Assembly: GCA_963921425.1 (NCBI GenBank)
Contig: OY992834.1
Location: 6,386,001-6,450,000, forward strand
DNA length: 64,000 nt
DNA from: Dryas octopetala
Lineage: Eukaryota; Streptophyta; Magnoliopsida; Rosales; Rosaceae
Direction: 5' to 3'
A program made the position numbers and the translations under genes. Of this stretch, positions 47,452 through 58,521 are shown piece by piece. Each line of letters begins with the position of its first letter. Positions within the stretch are counted from its first letter, which is position 1. The notes below the pieces were generated by a model. That model was not told the origin of the DNA. It saw only the letters and a program-made list of their open reading frames with translations, and did not search any database.

Positions 47452-47816
47452 TAAGAATAGCAACTAATTAAGTTAGTCTGGTCAATGTTGTTGACTGGTG
47501 ACTCAGCAGCTGTGCCAGCTGTGTGGCTGTTATGATGCTGTTATGATGTTGTTAGAGATGATGGTTAGTTGTATTAGTTGGTTGTGCTTGTTATCCACTT
47601 TTAAAGCCTTATATCATAAACAAGTTACAAACCAAAACCGTTCAGTGCATATTCCTTGGTTATGCTCCTGGTTACAAAGGCTTTATTTGCTTTGACCCCA
47701 CTGCTACACGAATTTATGTGTCTAGGCATGTTTACTTTTCTCTCTCTTTTCTCTCTTCTCTTTCCTTCTCTTTTTCTCTGTAACCAAACACTTTGCTTAA
47801 CCATGGAAGATTATCA
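47449..47816 (+). repeat. Copia LTR with inserted pol fragment
   Basis: A 368-bp LTR starts TGATAAG right after the purine-rich tract TTGCGGGAGGA and ends TTATCA, so its tips are inverted (TGATAA/TTATCA). Within it, about 47648-47738 is a 91-bp copy of the pol sequence at 45390-45481, differing by one or two bases. The 5' LTR of this copia element is missing. Confidence 0.75.
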
Positions 47817-47932
47817 TGGTATCAGAGCTTGGTTATCCGCGTGTAAGGCCCAACGGCCACACGTGCTCCCACGTCACCCAATACAATTTGTTCACGTGTA
47901 AGGCTCAAAATATCGCCACACGTGCGGGGGCG

Positions 47933-48056
47933 TGTTGAGAGTAATGTGGAGCAATGTCCCACATCGGAAAACTAGAGCTTAGCATATGTGCTTATAAGTC
48001 TTGGGCCTCTCCACCCATTGCCAATTGATTTTGGGTTGGATGCTCTAATTCTATCA
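47933..48056 (+). repeat. TRIM LTR 5 (outer)
   Basis: 124 bp ending TTCTATCA at the GTTAC duplication. It shares CTAGAGC and GTGCTT with LTR1, so these two are the natural pair. Confidence 0.88.
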
Positions 48057-48360
48057 GTTACCACGTGGTTGCTGGTTGATTCTTTTTGGGTCAACATAGA
48101 TTAAGGAGGCTCCTATGGCCTATAGGGACCTGTGGTTCTGTACCAATACCAAGATGATGTGGTTTATTGATTTTATTATGTAATTTGCACATTAAATATG
48201 AGTTTTTTGTTGTGCAACTTGTATATGCAGGTCCCACTTTGATAGCAGTATGCCACCTCATCTTTTGGCCTGAGTAATATATAAACAAACAAATAATTTT
48301 CAGCTCTTTTCATTAATCTTCTTCTTTTAATTTGAGTTGTAGTATTCTATTTTTTTTTAG

Positions 48361-48669
48361 ATAATTAGACTTAGATTTTTTAGAAAAATAGTTTTTAAAT
48401 GAAGACCAGTTGGGGGTGTTTTAAAATTTATAAGAAAACACTTTTAATTCATAATAAAGTCATTCTCTGATTTGAAGGGTATTTCTCCCTATTTGAAGGA
48501 TATTTTCCCTCTTAGGGTGTAGTGTGGGATTTTGTAGAGGCTGCATATTAGATTTTAACTCCAAGATTTTGGGAGGAAAAAATAAAAATAAAATGACTTA
48601 ATTAAAAATCCTAAATCACTACCGGTCTTAGTTTAAGAAAAACTCATAAAATGAACTATACTCTAAGTC
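48361..48669. repeat. Dispersed repeat, copy A
   Basis: About 310 bp that recurs in the same orientation at 52031-52402. Shared blocks include TTTAATTCATAATAAAGTCATT and CTAAATCACTACCG. No coding frame. Confidence 0.75.
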
Positions 48670-49631
48670 TTCTTTTTCTTTTTCATGGTAAGAAGTATTA
48701 TTATATCTTTCACTTGTCAGTTTTAAAAATTAAAAATTTTGCTCTTTGGTTCACTTGTAAATTAAATTACTCTATACGAGTCAACTATAATCTTGACATG
48801 CTCAAATTGAGTTCTTATACATGTATACATTTGATCAACTCAGTCTTAATCTCAACTGTTATGGTTTTATTTTCGACATTGTTAACTCTTTGGACAATTC
48901 AGTCATTTCACAACTCAAAAAAGTCAAAATTGTAGACGCTTCATTAAAATAGGTCATTTTATGAAATTTCCGGCCTTTTTTTTCAGTAACATTTTTTTTT
49001 CCGTAATTTGAGGTGATCATCACCTTATGCATTTGGTGCAGAGATCGATATTAACCCTCCTTTAACTACCATTGAAAAACACCATTAATTTGCATTCGGA
49101 TCTTTGCAAATTAATAAGATTTTGCATGTAGAATTTAATTTGCTACCAATACTCCCATCCATTCAAAATATGGAGAAACATTATTTCCAGAACAAAAATT
49201 ATTAATTATGGTCAAAACAATGTACAATCACACTTAATTACTCTGATCATCATAACTTTTTTTTTTCAATTTTGAAGAAAAAACTAAACATGTTCTCATT
49301 TTAAAAAGGAACTACAAAATATAATTTTATTAGGGGAATCAAAGTTTGATTGGTTGATTTTTGTAAATAGTTCCCAGAAGATATATATGACAATGAGAGA
49401 CTTAGGTGTCTTGAGAATACTACATCTGATATCTCTCTCTCCCTCTTTCTTTTTCTCTCTCTTTCTCTCTCTCTCCTCTCATTTTTCTCTCTTTCTCTCT
49501 CTGCTATGACACCAGCCTGTTTCTATCACGGGGACATACAAATTATTCTATATGACAGTTAATGTGAAAATGAATATTCAAAGATGTGTTCATAAAAAAA
49601 AAAAACAAAAACTATTATACTATTCTACTAT

Positions 49632-50555
49632 GGGAGGTGATTTTCACACTTCTTTTTTCTCCATTTGCACTCCTTCTTATTTCTTTAAATTTTGTATATA
49701 TTTTTATTATTTATTTTCCACATATACCCTTTAGCTTTTAATTATATAATGTCATATATGCAACATTAAATCCTACACATTTAATTTTTTAAAATTATCA
49801 TAATAATATGTCTATTTCTATAACTCTCTTTTAAAAAAGAAGAAAAACTTATGTAATTCTCTATACTTATGTTCGTCTTCTTGATATATAGTACATTTAG
49901 CTCTCTTTTCTTATTAGTTATCATGCGACATTTATTTTTTTTAAGATCAAATATGCTACAAATTAGTAATGGTTGCTATGGGAACATTTTTCTTGGCAGT
50001 GTCAAAAGACCCAAAAATGAGAGAGTTGATTAATTGAAAACCCCAATTAATTTCATAACACAAAACTCATCATCAAAAGAAGAAGAAGATACATAAATCA
50101 TAACCCTCATGAAGAAAAAAAAAAATATGACAAGCTAAATATTTTCCTAATGGAAGTATAGAATGATGATTGAAAGCACGTACAAGACTGGTTCACATAA
50201 ATCATGACTCTCATGAAGAAAACGAAAAATATGACAAACAAAATATTTTTCTAATGAAAGTATAAAATAATGATTGAAAAAGACTGGTTCACAAAAGAAA
50301 AAAAAATAGCTCAGAAGACAAAGAGATGCAATATGAAAAAGATACAACGAAGGGGAGAGAAAATTACTTATTTTTATTTTTTTAATAACGATGGAGAATT
50401 TAAGAAAAATAATCATTACTGAAATATAATTAAAATAAAAATTCAACAATCATAAAGGGTATATTTGAAAAAATATATGATAAAAATATACAAAATACAT
50501 TAAAAAAAAAGATAAAGTGCAAACGAAGAAAAAATGAGTGCAAAAATCGCCGCTC
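49632..50555. mobile_element. Mutator-like element with internal tandem duplication
   Basis: The ends GGGAGGTGATTTTCACAC and, inverted, GAGCGGCGATTTTTGCAC begin arms of about 110 bp. They are flanked by ATTCTACTAT on both sides (49622-49631 and 50556-50565), a perfect 10-bp match containing the expected 9-bp duplication. A ~105-bp tandem duplication lies at about 50090-50294. No transposase is encoded. Confidence 0.86.
50090..50294. repeat. Tandem duplication of about 105 bp
   Basis: Two adjacent copies share CATAAATCATRACYCTCATG, a segment with AATATGACAA, and the end AAGACTGGTTCACA. They lie inside the Mutator-like element. Confidence 0.8.
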
Positions 50556-51140
50556 ATTCTACTATTAAAGTCCAAAATCGGTGGTACCGTGGTAATGTCT
50601 TTTTGTTTGGCTTTACCGTAAAATTAGGGTCTGATTTGTCATCTTTCGATCTTTACGTGTGGAAAATGCGAAAAATTACATCACTCTCAGAGAAAGGGAC
50701 TCGCTAGTCATTACTCATTAGTCAAGCTTGGGAATCAAATTCAAAGCAGCCGAATGTCCCAGTGAAGCAAGCAAGTCCTTCAGTTCAACCTTTTTTACTA
50801 GTAATTTGTTGATCAACTTCAACTTGTTTACTGGGTTTTAACTTTTAACTACTAATTAATGCATCAATTACGTGGTCTTCAAGATACTTCTAGTAGATCA
50901 ATTTTCAGTCGATTCAAGTCATTCAACATCGTTGCTTTTGCTTGGCCAATAAAAAACAAAAAACACATCGTTGCTTTTGGGAACCTAATCTCAGTCGTTC
51001 ATGATGAGTAATGTTAATTGTACGTAACAACATTTGCCGATCATACAGCCTTTATACACGAGAGAAAATGTCAGTACAAATAGCATATTCCATAATATTC
51101 CATAATATTTTTTTTGTCTTTAATAAAAATAACGTTCGTT

Positions 51141-51759
51141 GAATTTAAATACTAAATTTTAATAATTTTTTAGTTTAGATATTAAAATATAATAGCATTT
51201 TAGATTAAGTATTAGTTAAAAAGTCAAATATAATAATATAGTAAAGTGTATTATAATTCACAAATATTACATCATATGCCAGTACAATAAAATAAAAAAT
51301 GGTCAATTACAAATAATTTAATAAAAAAAAATTAAATTTGTGTTTGACTGCTACGCAGCAAAACGGCTTAGAGTTTAGCTTCCAGGTTTTGGACTCTACC
51401 CAAAATCGAAGACTTAAACCATAAGCCATAAGCTCCGGAACTCTAATTCTAAACGCTAAACCCCATTTATATACCCTACACCTCATTTCTATACCATAAA
51501 TCACATTTCTATACCCTAACTAAATTAAGGACAACGTTATAATTTTATGCTCACTAGTACAATTTGACTACGTTAGCCAATTTTTAAGACAATATAAAAA
51601 GCCTCAAGAACAAAAAGGTCAAATGAAAATGCCCAAAACAAAATGGCCAATATGTTTATGACATAATCTAAAAAACTATATTTAAATTTGGTAATCCAAT
51701 TGAAATATTATATGGTCTTCATACTATTTTAAAAAATTATTAGGATTGAATATTTAATC
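51141..51759. mobile_element. TIR element, copy 2 of a two-copy family
   Basis: The inverted counterpart of 23979-24564. Both ends and long internal blocks match, for example CAATTGAAATATTATATGG. No transposase and no clear target duplication. Confidence 0.65.
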
Positions 51760-52030
51760 CTAATTTTCTAATAAAAATATGGTGTATAATATGATTGATA
51801 ATATTTTTCTCGTCTTTATACAAAATATGGTGTATAATATGATCAAAATATATGTACATTAATTCATCATAGGTTCATATAGTTTTATGCAGGCATGGAG
51901 TGAGTCAGGGTATGATCGAGTTGCATTCGTTAGAGCTTAGAGAAGTTAGGTTGGGCTAAAATAATATAATCCATATAGTTGTTAGGTAGAGTATCACCGT
52001 ATCATGAATTTTTATATAATATAATTAGAT

Positions 52031-52402
52031 ATAATTACACTTAGGTTTTTTAGAAAAATAATTTTTAGATGAAGACCGACGGTGTTTTAAAATTTAGAAA
52101 AAAATCCTTTTAATTTATAATAATTTATAAGAAAATCATTTTAATTCATAATAAAGTCATTCCCTAATTTGAAGGGTATTTCCCTTTATTTGAATGGTAT
52201 TTCCCCTCCTAGGGTATAGAGTGGGCTATGTAGAGGCTGTATATTAGGTTTTAACTTAGAGATTTTAGACGAAACTCAAAATCTTGGAGTTAAAACCTAA
52301 TATAAAGCCGTAAAAAAAAAAAAGGATTTAATTAAAAACTCTAAATCACTACCGATCTTATTCTAAAAAAAGACTCATAAAATAAACTGGACTCTAAATC
52401 TC
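52031..52402. repeat. Dispersed repeat, copy B
   Basis: Same orientation as 48361-48669. It carries an extra inverted block (GTTTTAACTTAGAGATTTT and its near complement) and a short internal duplication. Confidence 0.75.
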
Positions 52403-52835
52403 CCATAAAATTATTTTATATAATATATTTATTATCTCTATTTTTCGTATATATCAAATAATTTATCACATATCACATGTATAATGAGAGAAATAAGTAA
52501 TAGGAAAGTTTTTTCCGGTGATTTTTTCTATCATGTATATAAATTGTTGTCGATTGTAGACGTAGACGGTCTCACATTTTAATTACTAGATATTAATGAT
52601 GAACAGTCACCGTACACGTGGAAGATTGTTATAAGCAAAATAAACCTGATGATATACCAGGCCTGGTCCATGCACGTACGTACTGACAGTCAATGAGCAT
52701 GAAGAAGACTTAAGCCTTAGAATATATTTCTTGGTTAGCAAGCCAAACCTGCTTCTTAGTACTTTCAGGCCCACCTAGCTCAGCTCTGTCTACCACAGCA
52801 TTGTTCTTGTATTAATTCATCTTATAAATAAATAA

Positions 52836-53201
52836 GAGTTAAATATAAAAATGATTCATGAACTTTACAGTGAATCTCAATTTAGTCCACTAACTATAAA
52901 AAGTGTCAATTTAGTCCACGAACTTTCTAAGTTATATCAAACCAGTACAAATGTTAATTTTCATCAAAAAATTAACGGAATTAATCACATGAAAATGTGA
53001 TGAACGGACTAAAATGTCTTTAAAAATGCGGTCACTTGCTGTGCACATGACTAGTTTTCGTTAAATTTTTTTAAAAAAGTTAACATTTATACTGCTTTGG
53101 TACAACTTGAAAAGTTCGTGGACCAAATTGACATTTTTTATAGTTAGTGGACCAAATTGAGATTCACTGTAAAGTTTATGTATTATTTTTGTATTTAATT
53201 C
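52836..53201. mobile_element. Short Mutator-like MITE, 366 bp
   Basis: Arms of about 150 bp are near-perfect inverted repeats starting GAGTTAAATATAAAAATG and GAATTAAATACAAAAATA. The flanking 9-mers are both AATAAATAA (52827-52835 and 53202-53210); they are low complexity but exact. Confidence 0.82.
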
Positions 53202-55638
53202 AATAAATAAATATATATATATGTATATATATATATATTTATATCACTTCGAGAAGCATTATAATAAGTCAAATTTTGGGAAGGAGATCAACAGGTGAGA
53301 GAGGTCATCAGTGACCGCACACGTCACACCAGACAACCCCCAACCATATATATATGTGGTGTGTGTGGTCCATTAATTCCATCCATGTATGTATGTCGCC
53401 ATGTACAGATGTCCTATACTGCCAATTAAGGTATGCAAAACGACATGCAAGTTGACTGTGAAAAAAACTTGTAGTTGTGGCTTTCGATCTTCTTTTATTA
53501 CTTTTTTGTTTAATGGTAGGGTTGAGCCCATGGAATAGAAAACTAAAGGTTGAACTTTGAAGCCATAGACATATGTCTCCCAAGTTTTCCTACTTGTTTT
53601 CTTTTTTCTAGGGAAATTATAGGCTGCTAATTAATTAATGCTGATCGGGGGATGGTGTTAGTTCTGTTTTGTTTATGATTTCTTCTAGAAGCAGATCCGA
53701 ATAAATTAAAAACAAATGTTTTCTTCTCGAGGAAATTGGAAAGATGTATCCAAATTTATAGGAAGATATTAATTAATCATCTATTGCCAAATATATATTA
53801 TGTTGAAAATTATAAATCAAGACTCTACCTTTTAGATTCACGGTCTCTTAGATTTGATGAAATTACACGCACACCCTTTGCATTAATTACTTTTGTTAGA
53901 AGTTACTTTTTGACCATCTTTTATTTTAGAATTGTTTTTTTTACTCATCTTGATAACATCTAAACTAACAAGTGATTTTTATTTTGGAAATATAAAAAAG
54001 ACATTTCTAAAGTCAAAGATACTCAAAAAATAACTTATGTCAAAGGAATATGATGAAATATGATGAATTGAGATAGTATTTTGTAAATACGTAACTAACG
54101 TATGGCATAAGATGTGTGTGTAATTTCATCAAACCTGAGGAGCTATACTATAAGTGAAATTATCCTTATATATATTGTGAAGTTTATGCATCAAAAGCTA
54201 CATATTTTGAATTTTAGTTTATGTTTAATGAGAAATTTTTGTATGTGACTATAACACCACATAATATGCTAATGTCGTGTTATTACATACTCACATTATA
54301 ATATGTATACAAATTATTAATATCTAAAACCTTAAACCTTAAGCAAAATTGTACGCATGTTATAATTTGAGTAGATTAGTAATATTACGTCAACATGTCA
54401 CGTGGTATTACGATCAGATCACATACAAAAAAAAATATTCACATCTAATAACATATATAACATGTCAAATTAATTATTTGAATTTCTTATCCTATATTAA
54501 GTATTTTAATACAAAATTGTATGCTTGCCGGGATAACATATAAATAATAGAAAACCTTTGAGTTATTATGAATCTTATGACTGAATTTTCTTTATGCTAA
54601 GTATATAATATATGAATCCATCAACCTCCTGCCATATTCATTATAGATTACCTACAAATAAGAAGACAAACGGAAGCTCATACTATTGCTGTTGCATGGT
54701 AACAAATGGTTCCAACATATATATATATATATATATGATGAATGCGACATTTTTCACATTTCTAGCTGCTTCAGTGGCTTATTACGTGAACAAACAAATC
54801 AACTGTAAAATAATTAACAAGCATATATATATATATGTATATATATAAGAGGGTTCTATCTTCACTAATCAGGTGCAAGTCTGCAACCTCTTGGCCGGGG
54901 CTAATTAAGAAATCAGTAATCATTGATCATTACATATATAGATTATAGATATATATAACAAAAATTATCGATTTCTCAGAGTTCAGTTTCAAGTGCATTA
55001 AACACATGCATAATGGGATATTCGATCACGGACATACCTAACCCATTATCAAAAAGAACAAAAGAAAGAAGATATACCTAACCCATCATAAATTGTAAAT
55101 ACTTTATGTGAGATTGTGGAAATTTATTTATTATAATTATATTGTTAGTAATAAATAATAATAAGTTGATGGCTCTACTTATTTAAATTAAATCGTCTTA
55201 AGAAATGTACATAGTATATATAAAAAAAATTGTAGTACTAGCAATTAATAAGGAGTCGTGGAAAAGATTTGTTAGAAAAAAAATAAATTTACTCATAAAA
55301 GCATATATTGTTTTAAGGAATAAGTTGGTACTTTTACGTATCACATTGTAAGGAGTAAACTATTTTATGACGTTAGGTATCTCATTGTAAACTAATATCT
55401 TTATTTATCAATTATATCTTTTCTAAAATATGAAACGAGTCTCATTATTTATCAATTATAACTCTTAATACAGGATTAGGCCACTCTCAAGGCTAAAAGG
55501 TAAAGTCCAAACTCTATCATGCGCACAAACGGCCGGGATGGCCCATAACCCTAAACATAGGGCCGGCTTCAAACGGCCCATCGAGTTGGCCATTTTTACA
55601 AGCCTAGTTAAAGTTTGAATTTTTAATAATTTAGAAAA

Positions 55639-56185
55639 GAGGAAATTACAGATTAGTCCAGTTATTTTATACCTAGTTCAATTTTGGTCCACAATCTTTT
55701 TTAAGTTCTGTTTTGGTCCACTAAATGTTCCACTTGTTCAGTAAAGGTCCATATTTGTTTTCTCAAATTTGGCATGCTTTTTATCCTATCAAATCTCACT
55801 CAAATTCAGCGAACATATATTTGTTTTAAAGCTATGTATTTCTTCTTTACAACCATATAAAAATCATTCAAATTGGAGTTCTAAAACTCAAGATAATTGA
55901 CCCCAAAGTAGGGTACCCGAAACTGCCAATTTTTCAAACTTCACCCAATCTCAATTCTTTTAGATTATAATACTCCAAATTTGTTTTTATGACTAAGAAA
56001 TGATGAAACATAACTTATAGTTCAATTATAATTGAAGAAAACACAACCCAAAGGATTTAAAGTCACAAGTCTGGACCTTTACTGAACAAATGAAACAATT
56101 AGTGGACCAAAACAGAACTTAAAAAAGATTATGGACCAAAATTGAACTAGGTATAAAATAAGTGGACCAAATCTGTAATTTCCTC
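55639..56185. mobile_element. Mutator-like MITE, 547 bp
   Basis: The ends are identical inverted repeats starting GAGGAAATTACAGATT, with arms of about 130 bp. A perfect 9-bp duplication TTTAGAAAA flanks them (55630-55638 and 56186-56194). The arms include GTTCTGTTTTGGTCCACTAA-type blocks. No coding frame. Confidence 0.9.
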
Positions 56186-56871
56186 TTTAGAAAAGGAGTG
56201 TAGACTGTGTAGTTGTCATTAAAATTTCGGTGGAAGGGCACAGGCTGGTCTTATTTTCTCTCATTAATTCTTTAGACTAATACCGTAAATCTTGGCCAAA
56301 AAAAAAAAAAAAAGACTAATACCGTAATGGTTTTTTTTTTATGACTGAGGTCCAAAATTATAACAGCATGTTCCACATCATATTTTATATGGAAAATTAA
56401 AGAAAAAAGACTTGATATTTATATCTTTTTACAGTTGAGGATGTCACATTCAATTTAGTCAAATTAAAGAATTCACTTTAGTTTAAGGTATAATCAAGGA
56501 TGTTTGGTCACTTTCGTCAGCTAATCCGTCAATTTTAATGACATGGCAAAGGTATTTTTGTCATTTCACTTCAGTTTTGTTCACATGTACAAAATAAATA
56601 ATAAATAATTCTAAAATTTTAAAACACTTTAAATCAATTAAAAATAAAAAACATAACCAAAAAATCTCATCTTCTTCCTCCCACCCCTTCCCCATTGTCG
56701 TGCCGCACCCGTGCCTAGTCCACCCCTACCCCCCTCAACCAGTCATAGCTTATTGGTGGCAGCCCTCTCGCCCCGATCTTCTTTCTCTCTCTTCCTTTCT
56801 CTCACTCCTCTCTACCTATTTCTTTCTCTTTGCAAGGTTAATTTAGGTATTGGATACATATTTTTTTTTAG

Positions 56872-57206
56872 GGCTGCTATTTGCACACCCTAAAATTTCT
56901 TTTTGCACACCCCAAAAATTTAATTTGTGAAATGACAAAAAACACCTAAAACAAAATTACCCAAAACCTCATCCCCTCTATCTCTCCTTCCCTCTTTCTA
57001 CCATCTCTCCCCGTCACAGCCCAACCCAACCCTGACCACCCCAGCCCCGCCCCAGCCTACCCCAACCCAGCCCTGACCACCCCAGTCTTGCCCCTTCTGC
57101 TTGCAACACCACCGCGCGCAGCGCCTTCCAGCCACCGCGTACAGCACCGTCGAAGCTCTCTCTCCCGACGTGCTCACCTGGCGTGCCCTTCTGCTCGCAC
57201 CAACCC

Positions 57207-57251
<45 letters not shown>

Positions 57252-57795
57252 TCCCTCCCTCCTCTCGCCCAAGTAGAAATTTTCTCCAAGTAGCTGGTTC
57301 GGCGAGTACTTGCCGAACGGGTCCTTGATGTTCGGTGGGTACCTGCTGAACAACACTCACATCGTTCAGCGAATGATTGCCGAATAAGTGTGACATTTTC
57401 GGTGGACCAGTGTCGAACGGATGCTGCGCGCATGAGGAGAGAGAGAGAAGAGGTGGTGCTGCGGGGGAGGAGAGAGAGAGAGAGGAGGGTGGTGCGGGAG
57501 GGAATGAGGTAGTCGGGTGAGAGGCTGGGGTGGTCGGGGCTGGGTTGGGGTGGGCTGGGGAAGAGAGAGATGGAGGGGGAGGGGGAGAAGTGGTCCGGTG
57601 AGGAGGGAAGGGGTGTTTTTTTTTTTTTTTTTCTGAGTTGATGGGATGTGTTGGATAAAATGGGAATATTATGGTAATTGGGAGGGGTGTGTGTATGAGA
57701 AAATTTAATTATGGAACTGGTGTGAGGGTGTGAAATGAGAAAAAGTGAAAAAATGGTGTGCAAAAAGAAAAAAAAGGGTTGTAAATAGCAGCACT
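56872..57795. mobile_element. Mutator-like element with GC-rich core and hairpin array
   Basis: The ends AGGGCTGCTATTTGCACACC and, inverted, AGTGCTGCTATTTACAACC are followed by a shared CTTTTTGCACACC. The flanks are nine T on each side (56863-56871 and 57796-57804), which fits a 9-bp duplication but is low complexity. The core is unusually rich in C and G, with a CT microsatellite (57209-57250) and a set of four hairpin units (57297-57418). Long frames on both strands reflect the simple sequence and are not genes. Confidence 0.72.
57297..57418. repeat. Array of four 22-nt hairpin units, period about 33
   Basis: Units at 57297-57318, 57330-57351, 57364-57385 and 57397-57418 each start with a TTCGGY/TTCAGC-like 7-mer and end with its near complement (GCCGAAC, GCTGAAC, GCCGAAT, GTCGAAC). 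The first is a perfect 7-bp stem with an 8-nt loop. Spacers are 11-12 nt. Confidence 0.7.
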
Positions 57796-58402
57796 TTTTT
57801 TTTTCTATAAAAATAATCATTAATTGCTGATGTGTCTAAGTTTTTGGACCTCATTAAAAAAAAAAAAGGATTTGTCAAAATCCAAAAACATATAAGGTTT
57901 TAGTCAGAAGTGCCTCTTAAATTTGGACCTATGTCTAATTTTCTGATTATTCTAAAGTATGCTCCAATCCCAAAAAAGTGTCCATTTACTTCCAAAGTAA
58001 TTATTAGTAATTGGGCTTGGGATAAACAACCAAAATGCCACTCCAACCCAAACCCATCGCATAGGTCAATACGACGCCGTTTTCCTGGCCCAGTAGAGTC
58101 CATCACATATTCATATTAATATATTATATTGCTGGGCCTGCCAAGAATCGTTTCCCGGTTCCCGCGTCATTCTAGGATTATCCGCCTAAAACTCATAGAC
58201 CCACGTCCACTTCAGCGCGTGCATCACTCTCCACGACAACGCATCCCCCTCATTGGCTCATTGGGGAAGAAAAAAGCAAAAACGTGCAATCAAGCGAGTA
58301 GGGGATTCAAATACCCGCCAAACAAAGTAACAGAAGGACGCCACCGTCATAAAATTGATGACACCAGGGGCAATTTCGGAATCACAGTGGAAGTTGCTCC
58401 GG

Positions 58403-58424
58403 TATAAAACTCACTCAAACCCTA
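58403..58424 (+). promoter_or_regulatory. EF-1alpha core promoter: TATA box and telo box
   Basis: TATAAA at 58403-58408 is followed by the telo box AAACCCTA at 58417-58424, and a complementary TAGGGTTT lies at 58487-58494. An AGGGGCAAT stretch just upstream (from 58366) resembles the start of the tef box. Telo and tef boxes are known elements of plant EF-1alpha promoters active in dividing cells. Confidence 0.75.
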
Positions 58425-58521
58425 TCGACTCTCACTACCCTGCATCGTTTGCCTCTGTCCTTCTCACTCTCAGTCTCTCTCGGCGCTAGGGTTTTAGCAC
58501 AGTTCTCTCGCTCTCTATCAG

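Larger units (their letters stand above)
44674..48056. mobile_element. Composite TRIM/copia retroelement with 5-bp TSD
   Basis: The whole block is bounded by 124-bp LTRs that start TGTTGAGAG and end TTCTATCA. A perfect GTTAC duplication lies outside them (44669-44673 and 48057-48061). In order: LTR1 44674-44797; LTR2 44798-44918, lacking its first bases; internal 44919-45034; LTR3 45035-45158; internal 45159-45274; LTR4 45275-45388, with a 10-bp deletion; truncated copia pol 45389-47448; copia LTR 47449-47816; internal 47817-47932; LTR5 47933-48056. Each 116-bp internal segment starts with the initiator-Met tRNA binding site TGGTATCAGAGC and ends in a purine-rich GCGGGGGCG. LTRs this short with the motif CCCACATCGG are typical of TRIM elements. 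Confidence 0.88.
48062..58380. other. 10-kb gene-free, transposon-rich region
   Basis: No host gene was recognised between the composite retroelement and the EF-1alpha promoter. Four Mutator-like elements, two dispersed repeat copies and several TA microsatellites (for example near 53210-53237 and 54716-54735) fill part of it. The remainder is very AT-rich. Open frames are short and lack similarity to known families. Confidence 0.65.

Noticed and set aside
57014..57820. 268-codon minus-strand frame and overlapping frames
   Set aside because: They lie within the GC-rich core of a Mutator-like element, with GA repeats giving RERERE runs; both strands are open, which is a composition effect.
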